Below are positions 52,279-61,200 of a stretch of DNA of 64,000 nt, piece by piece. The notes below the pieces were generated by a model. That model was not told the DNA's origin. It saw only the letters and a list, made by a program, of their open reading frames with translations, and ran no database searches. Numbering within the stretch: the first letter of the stretch is position 1; each line of letters begins with the position of its first letter. The position numbers were made by a program, and so were the translations under genes. This DNA is from Micromonospora sp. NBC_01699 (GTDB lineage Bacteria > Actinomycetota > Actinomycetes > Mycobacteriales > Micromonosporaceae): assembly GCF_036250065.1 (NCBI RefSeq), contig NZ_CP109199.1:3286001-3350000 (forward strand), written 5' to 3'.

Positions 52279-55200
52279 GTGGAACGTCCGGCCGTTCGCT
52301 GCGTCCTTCAGCTGACCAGAGACAACCCGATCGTCGACGATCATCGGGTCTACGGGGTGCGCACCCTGCCGGGTGTGACCTTCCTCGACATCGTGTACCG
52401 CCTGCTCGACGACAGCGGATTCCCGCTGGACCGTACGGAGCTGACCGATGTGTTCTTCGTCGAGCCGGTGGTGACCACCGAGACGTTCGACCGTGAGCTG
52501 GTCGTCCTGGTTGAGCCGGACAGCGCCGTCTTCCGCGTCACGGCGACGAGCCGGCGCGTGCACGGCGGGGCCCCGCTCGACGATACGGAAACCACGCATC
52601 TGCGGGCCACCGTACGGACCGATGCCCGAACGCTCACCGGTTCGCCGCGCCCGGTGACGGCCACGGCGTCACGCGACATCGCCGAGGTCTACACGACCGG
52701 CCGATCGGCGGGGATCGAACATCGGACGTTCATGCGGTGCCTCGGCACCATGCAGGTCACGACGGATCGGGTACGGGCGGAGCTTGAGCTCGGCGACGAG
52801 GCTCGCGCCACGGTGGAGGATTTCCTGCTGCATCCGGCCCTGCTCGACGGCTCGACCATGCAGGCTTACGCGCTGGCGTTCGCCGGTGTCGATGCCGACG
52901 GCCGCCCCCTGATCCCGTTGCACATCGAGTCCTTCCGCGCCGTCCGGCCACTTGGCGATGCCTGCACCGTCGAGCTGAGGCTCGCACCGGCCGGGCCGGC
53001 CGCCGACATCGTGAAGGCGGACATAGACCTGTACGACCGGTCGGGCGCGCCGGCCGCCCAGTTCGTGGGACTGGTCCTCAAACGAGTCCGTTCCACCTCG
53101 GCGATCACCCGGCTCACGACGCCGACGCCTCCGCCCGTACCCGATTCCGTGCCGGCTCCGCCAGCGGCGGACCCGGCCGGTGACCTCGCGGCCGTCCGGA
53201 CGGAGATCGTCGCGCTGGTCCGGCGGGTTGCGGACGACCAGGGCCTGGAGGTGGAGGGCGACCGCGGCTTCTACGAACTCGGTCTGGAGTCGACGCATCT
53301 GCTCGCGCTGGTCCGGTCGTTCGAGCAACGGTGGAATGTGACGCTCTACCCCACCCTGCTGTTCGAGTACCCGACCGTCGACGCGGTCGCGGCTCACCTC
53401 CTGGAACTGCTTCCCGAGGGACGGAACGGCAGCACGAGCATCGCCGCGCGGCGGGCGGACCCGCCACCGACGACGACGTGCCTGACCGGCGTCTGGCAGG
53501 CGACCCCCCGACCGGCCGTACCGCCGGTCGCGTCCCTGCTGGTGATCGGCGATCTCCGGCTGCTGCCGGGCCAGATCACCGTGCGGCGCGGCCCGGCCTT
53601 CCGGCGACTGGGTCACCACGACTACGAACTCCGCCCCGGCGACAGCGGCGATCTCCGAGCGCTCCTCGCCGATCTCGACGGCCGACCCGAGGCGGTCGTG
53701 CACATCGGGCAAGCGGTCGGCCGGAACACGTCCGAGGCTGTGGAGTCGGCCTGCGGCGAGGTGCTCGCCCTCGCACAGGTCCTGCTGGACACGCCGGTGC
53801 CGATCGTGCACGTGTCGGAGCCGCTGGTCGCCGCCGCCGTGGCGGGGATGGCCCGCACCATACGCCTGGAACAGCCCCGACTCGCGGTGACCGCCGTGGA
53901 GTGCGCCGGTGACCCCGACCCCCGGGCGTTGCTCGCGGAGCTCGCGGCCGAAGGCGAGGCGTGGGTGCGGCACGCGGGTGGGCGGTACGTCCGCCGCTAC
54001 CGCAGCGTGAACCTCGACGGTACGCCGTCGGCGCGGCTCGACGGCACCTACCTGATCGTCGGCGGGGCCGGTGGCCTCGGCCGGTCCCTGGCCGCGTCGT
54101 TGACCGCGCAGGGTGCGACGGTCGTGCTCGCCGGGCGTACCCCGCCGCCGGAGCCGCTGGACGCGGAGTTCGTCCGGGCCGACATCACGGTGCCGTCCGA
54201 CGTACGGGCGCTGATCACCGGGATCGTCGCCCGGCACGGCAGACTGAACGGGGTGGTGCACGCGGCCGGCGTGCTCAGGGACGGCCTGCTACCCGGGAAG
54301 TCCCCCGCGGACCTGGCGGCGGTGCTGGCACCCAAGGTGCGGGGCACGCTCCTGCTCCACGACGCGACCCAGCATCTCGATCTCAACTTCTTCGTCGCGT
54401 TCTCCTCGGTGACCGGCGTCGCGGGAAACGTGGGGCAGGCGGACTACGCGGCGGCGAACGCCTTCCTCGACGCCTGCGCCCGCGAGCGCGGCTTCACCTC
54501 GATCGCCTGGCCGCTCTGGGCCGACGGTGGCATGCGTACCGATGCCGCGACGGCGGCGATGTTCCGTGGCCAGGGTCAGCTCCCGCTGCCGACGGCCGCC
54601 GGTCTCGCGGTGTTCGAGGCCGTCCGGAGCCGCCGCGGCTCCGAGATCGTCGTGCTGCACGGCGACCCGGACCGGACCCGCGAGGCACTGGGCCTAGCGC
54701 CGGCCGAGTCTGTGCCTTCTGTCCCGGTGTCGGCCGAGTCTGTGCCTTCTGGCCGCGTGTCGGCCGAGGCCGTGCCGTCGGTGAGCGCCGGCGGCCGGGG
54801 ACCGTCCGGCGGGGACATCGCGGTCATCGGCGTCGCCGGGCGCTACCCGATGGCCGGGGACCTGGACGAATTCTGGGCGAACCTGCTTGCGGGGCGGGAC
54901 TGCGTCACCGAGATCCCGGCGGAGCGCTGGACGATGGCCGGCTTCTACGAGCCGTCCCGCACCCCTGGCCGGTCGTACAGCAAGTGGGGTGGCTTCCTGG
55001 ACGGGATCGACGAGTTCGATCCCGGGTTCTTCCGCATCACGCCACGCGAGGCCGAGGCCATGGACCCGCAGGAACGGCTGTTCTTGCAGACCTCGTGGCA
55101 CGCGGTGGAGGACGCCGGGCTCACCCGGGCCGACATCGCCGGCCGGGCGGTGGGAGTCTTCGCCGGGGTGATGTTCACCCAGTACCAGATGCTGGGTCTC

Positions 55201-58200
55201 GGCGCCGAGGACCGGTTGCCGGTACTGCCGACGTCCTTCTCGTCGGCGGTCGCGAACCGGGTCTCCTACTTCCTGGACGCGCGCGGGCCCAGCCTGGCGC
55301 TCGACACGATGTGCTCGTCCTCCCTGACCGCACTGCACCTGGCCTGCGAGAGCCTGCGGTCCGGGGAATGCGAGCTGGCGCTGGCGGGCGGCGTGAACGT
55401 GATCGTCCACCCGTACAAGTACCTGCACCTCAGCCAGGTCGGATTCGTCTCGTCGGACGGCCGGTGCCGGGCCTTCGGCGCGGGCGGCGACGGGTACGTG
55501 CCCGGCGAGGGCGTCGGAGCCGTCGTGCTCAAGCCGCTGGCGCGGGCACTCGACGACGGCGACCGGGTGCTCGCGGTGGTCAAGGGCAGTGCGGTCAACC
55601 ACGGTGGACGGGCCAGCGGCTTCTTCGTACCCCACCCGGCGGCACAGGCGGACGTGGTCCGGCGGGCGCTGCACCGGGCGGACGTCGACCCGGCGTCGGT
55701 CAGCTACCTGGAGGCGCACGGCACCGGCACGGCACTCGGCGATCCCGTCGAGGTCTCGGCACTGAGCCAGGTCTTCGGCGCCGGGCAATGCCGGCTGGGA
55801 TCGGTCAAGTCCGGGATCGGCCACCTTGAGTCCGCCGCGGGGATCGCCGGGCTGACGAAGGTACTGCTCCAGCTACGTCACCGCACCCTGGTCCCGTCAC
55901 TGCACGCGGAGCCGGCGAACGAGGCGATCGACTGGGACACGGCGCGGTTGAGCGTTCAGCGGCAGGTCACACCGTGGGCCGCCGAAGCGGGGACACTTCG
56001 GCGGGCCGGCGTCAGCGCGTTCGGTGCCGGGGGCAGCAACGCCCACGTCATCGTCGAGGAGTTCCCGCAGCCGACGGTGGCCGACGGGATCATCGCCGGG
56101 CCACAGGTGGTGCTGCTCTCCGCGCGTACGCCGCAGGCCCTGCGCGCACTGGCCGAACGCTACGCGGAGCTGGAGCTGCCGGCGTCCGACCGGGTGGCGG
56201 AGCTGGCGGAACTCGCCGGACTCGCCGACGCCGACCCGGAGGCCCCACTCGACGAACTCGGCCTGGACGCCGACGACCTCCGCAGGCTGACCCTCGTGCT
56301 CACCGACGGGCGCGCCGACCGGTCACCACAGGTGAACGCCCAGTCCAGCCTCTCCTCCCTCGCCGCGGCGCTCCCGCCCCGACCCGGAGCGGACATCCGA
56401 CTGGCGGACATCGCGTACACCACCCAGGTTGGTCGTGAACCCATGGGCGAGCGGCTCGCGGTGGTGGCGAGCGACGTCGAGGAACTGCGGCGGGCGCTGC
56501 GCGGCTTCCTGGACGGCGCCGAGGTGGGGGCGTACCGGGGAACGGTCACGGGGCGCACCACCGCGGTCGCCGGGGATACGACCGACCCGTACGCCCTGGC
56601 CCGGGCATGGGTGGCCGGTGCCGCGCCGAACTGGCGTGAGCTGCACCGGGGCCACCGGCGCAAGGTCGCCCTGCCGGGCTACCCATTCGCCCGGGTGCGC
56701 TGCTGGGTCGACACGGGCTCCCCGGCGACGCCGGTGCGGCACCCGACCGCGGTCCCGGACACCGCGTCATGGGAGACCTGTGCACCGCCGCCCGCGCCGG
56801 TGCCGTCGAACGGCCCGATCGTGGTGCTCCATACGCCCTCATGGGCCGGCCTGGCGGCCGAACTCGCCGGCCGGCACCACGACGCGCTTCTCGCCGAACT
56901 CGGCACCCCGATCACGAGCGATCCACGCGTGGTGTACCTCCTGGCCGGGCCCGGGACGATCGGAGAGTCCGAGGCCGCGCGCGTCGCAAGCGGCGAGGCG
57001 ACCGGCGTTCGCGCCCTGGCCGGCTATGCCCGCCGCTGGGCCCACCTGACCGAACTCGACTGGGTCCTGGTGACCGCCGGCGCCATGCCGGCACCGGGCC
57101 GCCGGGTCACCGATCCGTACGTGGCCGGGGTCGTCGGTTTCGCCCGGGTGCTGGAGAACGAGCATCCGCGCTGGTCCGTCGCGACCGTCGACCTCGATCC
57201 GGCGTACCTCTCCGCCGACCTGGTGACCGTGGGACAGCGGGGAACCCGCGTCGCGTACGCCGGGACGACCCGCCACCGTCAGGTGCTGCGCCCGGCCCCG
57301 GCCGCCGACGGGCCGGGCCTCCTGCGCCGCGGCGGCCGGTACGTGATCATCGGTGGTGCGGGCGGGATCGGCCTGGCGTTGGCCCGGCACCTCGCCGCCG
57401 ACTGGGCTGCGGAGGTCGTGCTGATCGGTCGGCGCGAGCGCCCGGACGTCGCCACCGCCGGTGGGATCCGGTACCTGCGAGCCGACGCCACCGACAGCCG
57501 GCAGCTGCGGGCGGCGCTTGACGAGGTCGGCCAGGTGCACGGGATCGTGCACGCGGCGATGGTCCAGCGGGACCGGCTGGTCCGCAACCTCTCCGACGAC
57601 GACCTCGGCGAGAGCCTGGCGGCCAAGTCCGGGGTGGCCGCCGCCATTGTCGACGCGCTCGGTGGGCGGAGCCTGGACTTCCTGCTTCTCTTCTCCTCCG
57701 CCCAGTCGTTCCTGGGCGACCCCGGTCTCGGCAACTACGCGGCGGGGTCCACCTTCCTCGATGCGTACGCCCACGCACTCGACGACCGCCTGCCGTACCC
57801 GGTCCGCGTCATCAACTGGGGCTTCTGGGGCACGGTCGGCTCGGTCTCCACCGAGAGGTACCGGGCCGACCTCATCGCGGCGGGATTCCACTCCATCACC
57901 CCCGAGACCGGCTTCACCGCCTTGGCGGACGCGCTGCGCCGGCCCGCCAGCCAGGTCGTCGTGGTGCCGGGCACGGCCGCGCTCCGGGAACGGATGGCCC
58001 CCAGCGAAAGGAAGGCACCGGCCGTGACGCCCACCGACGGTTTGCTCAGCAGCACGGACCTGCGGGTCGTCGGGGACTTCCACGCCGTCGACGAGCAGAT
58101 GACGGCCATCGCGCGCGGAGCGTTGCTGGCACTGCTGGATCGGATGGGAGCGTGGCACGGGCCCGATCCGGACGTCGCCGAGATCGCCCGCCGCGTCGGC

Positions 58201-61200
58201 GTCGTCCCCCGGTACGAGCGGCTGCTGTCCACCCTGCTCACCATGCTCGCCGAGGCCGGTACGGTCGCCATCAGCGGCGGACGTCTGCGGCCGGGCCCCG
58301 CCGCGCTGGCCGAGGCACTCGCCGATGGCCACGCCCGGCGTCTCGACGACCTGGCCGCGACCCACCCCGCCGCCGCGGTGTTCATCCGGCTGCTGAGCCG
58401 CTGCCTCGACCGCTATCCGGACCTGCTGCGCGGTGACCTGCTCGCCACCGACCTGCTCTTCCCCGCCTCCGGCACGTCGCTGATGGAGGGGGTGTACCGG
58501 GGCAACCCCATCAGCGACCTCTACAACGACATCCTCACCGCGCGGCTCGTAGAGCACGTCGAGCGGCGTCGGCCGGAGCTGGGGCCCGGCGACCGGATCC
58601 GTGTCCTGGAGGTCGGCGCCGGCACCGGCGGTACGTCCGCAGGGCTGCTCCGGGCACTGGCCCACCACGGCGAGCACCTCGAATACTGGTACACCGACCT
58701 GTCGGTGGCGTTCCTGGCCCACGGTCAGCGGGAGTTCGGTTCGCGGTATCCGTTCGTGCGGTTCAAGCGGCTGGACCTCGACAGCGATCTCGTCGCCCAG
58801 GGCTTTCCCGCGGACGGGTTCGACCTCGCGGTCGGGGCGAACGTCCTGCACGCGACGTCGGACGTGGGCCGCGCCGTCCGACACCTGCGCGCCGTGCTGC
58901 GTACCGGGGGCGAGGTGTTGCTCAACGAGCTGACCACCGTCACCCTGGCGGCCACGGTGACCTACGGCCTGTTCGACGGTTGGTGGGCGCACAGCGACGC
59001 ACACCTGAGGCTGCCCGGGTCACCCCTGCTGAACGTGGCGGGCTGGAACGCCGTACTGACCGATTCCGGGTACGACCGCGTCGTCGCGCTGCCGGGTAGC
59101 GACCTGACCGCCGGGAACTTCCAGCACGTCGTCGTGGCCACGGCGGCGCGCCCAGCCCCCGTGGCCCGGGGTGGCCCCTCGTTCACCACCGAGATTCTGG
59201 GCCTGACCTCCGCCGCCTCGGGGATCCCCGTCGGGGAACTCGACCTCGACACCGAGATCGGGGACTACGGCTTCGACTCGGTGAGTTACAGCCTGCTCGC
59301 CGGACGACTGAACGACACGTTCGGCTTCGACGTGACACCGGCGTTGTTCTACGAGACGGCCACCCTGCGGGCACTGATCGGTCGTCTCGAACAGGACTAC
59401 GCCGACCGTCTCCACACCCGGTACGTGGCCGGCGTACCGGTGCCGGCGGAGCCTCCCGCGACCCCCGACCAGCCGGCACCGGCCCCGCGGCCTTCCACCG
59501 ACGACCCGATCGCGGTGATCGGCGTGGCCGGCAGCCTGCCCGGCAGTCGTGACCTGGAGGACTTCTGGGCGCATCTGGTGGCCGGCGACGACCTGGTCAC
59601 CGACGTGCCGGTGGACCGGTGGGACTGGCGCTCGCTGCCCGGCGACGTGCACGCCCGCCGTGGCGGGTTCATCACCGACGTCGAGATGTTCGACCCGCTG
59701 TTCTTCGGGATCTCGCCGGAAGAGGCCAACGGCATGGACCCCCAGCAACGTCTGCTGCTGCAAGGGGTATGGGCGGCGCTGGAGGACGCGGGCCTCGCGC
59801 CCGGCACGCTCGCGGGCACCGACGTCGGCCTGTTCGTCGGTGCCGGATCCAGCGACTACGACGAACTGCGGCGCGCGGCCGACGTCCCGATCGACGCCCA
59901 CGCGGCCACCGCGACCTCGCCCACCATCCTGGTCAACCGCGTCTCCTACCTGCTCGACCTGCACGGACCGAGCGAGCCGGTGGTCACCGGATGTTCCAGC
60001 TCCCTGGTGGCGCTCCACCGTGCCGCAGAGGCGATCCGCGCGGGGGAGTGTGACATCGCGGTTGCCGGTGGGGTGAACCTGATCCTGTCGCCACACAACC
60101 ATCTGTTGCTCAGCCGCACCGGAATGCTCAGCCCGTCCGGTCGGTGCCAGTCGTTCGACGCCCGCGCGGACGGCTTCGTCCGGGGCGAGGGCCTGGGCCT
60201 GGTCGTCCTGACCAGGGCGAGCCGTGCCGGCCGGCACCGGGTCCGTGCCCTGCTGCGCGGCACCGCCGTCAACCACGGTGGCCGGGCGCGGTCGCTGACC
60301 GCGCCCAACCCGGCCGGACAGGCGGCGATGATCGTACGCGCCTACGAACGTGCCGGCGTCGATCCGGCGACCGTGGGCTATGTGGAGACACATGGCACCG
60401 GAACCGAGCTCGGCGACCCGGTGGAGATCAACGGCCTGCGGCTGGCCTTCGACGAACTCGCGCGTCGTGGGGGTACCCCGCTGCCCGACGAGCCGTTCTG
60501 CGGACTGGGGGCGGTCAAGGCGAACATCGGGCACCTGGAGTCCGCCGCTGGCATCGCCGGGGTGCTCAAGGTGTTGCTGGCGATCCGGCACGGCGTCCTG
60601 CCACCCCTGGCGGGTCTCACCGAGGCGAATCCGCACCTGCGTCTGGCAGGCAGCCCGTTCCACCTGGTCCGGGAAGCCACCCCCTGGCTGCGCCCGGCGG
60701 GTGGCCCGCGCCGCGCGGGGGTCAGCTCCTTCGGGTACGGCGGCGTGAACGCCCACATCGTGCTGGAAGAGGCACCGGCACCGGCACCGTCCCGATCACC
60801 GTCGGCCGGTCCGTGGGTGTTTCCGCTGTCGGCCAGGACACCGGAGGCACTGCGTCGCTACGCGACCGCGCTGCGCGCCCACCTGGCACAGCCGGCCGAG
60901 CTGGCGGATGTGGCGTACACCATGCAGCACGGCCGGGACGCGATGACCGTACGGCTGGCGGTGACCGCCGGCGACCGGGACGTACTCGTCGCAGCCCTGG
61001 GTGCGGCGATCGACGGTGTGGACCATCCCGCGCTGGCCCGTCCCGGCGGCCCCACGGTGGCCGACCGGTGGGTGGCGGGACACTCGGTCGACTGGTCGGG
61101 CAGCGGCTCGCTGGTCGCGCTGCCCACCTATCCGTTCGAGCGGCGCCGGTGTTGGATCGATCAGCGTCCCCCGGCACAACCCGCGCCCGCGGCGCCGGTC

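Noticed and set aside
61078-61150. GHS tripeptide that could suggest an acyltransferase domain in the PKS
   Set aside because: It reads GHSVDWSGSG and leads into LPTYPFERRRCW, the ordinary post-KS linker; there is no GHSxGE site or AT-sized domain.
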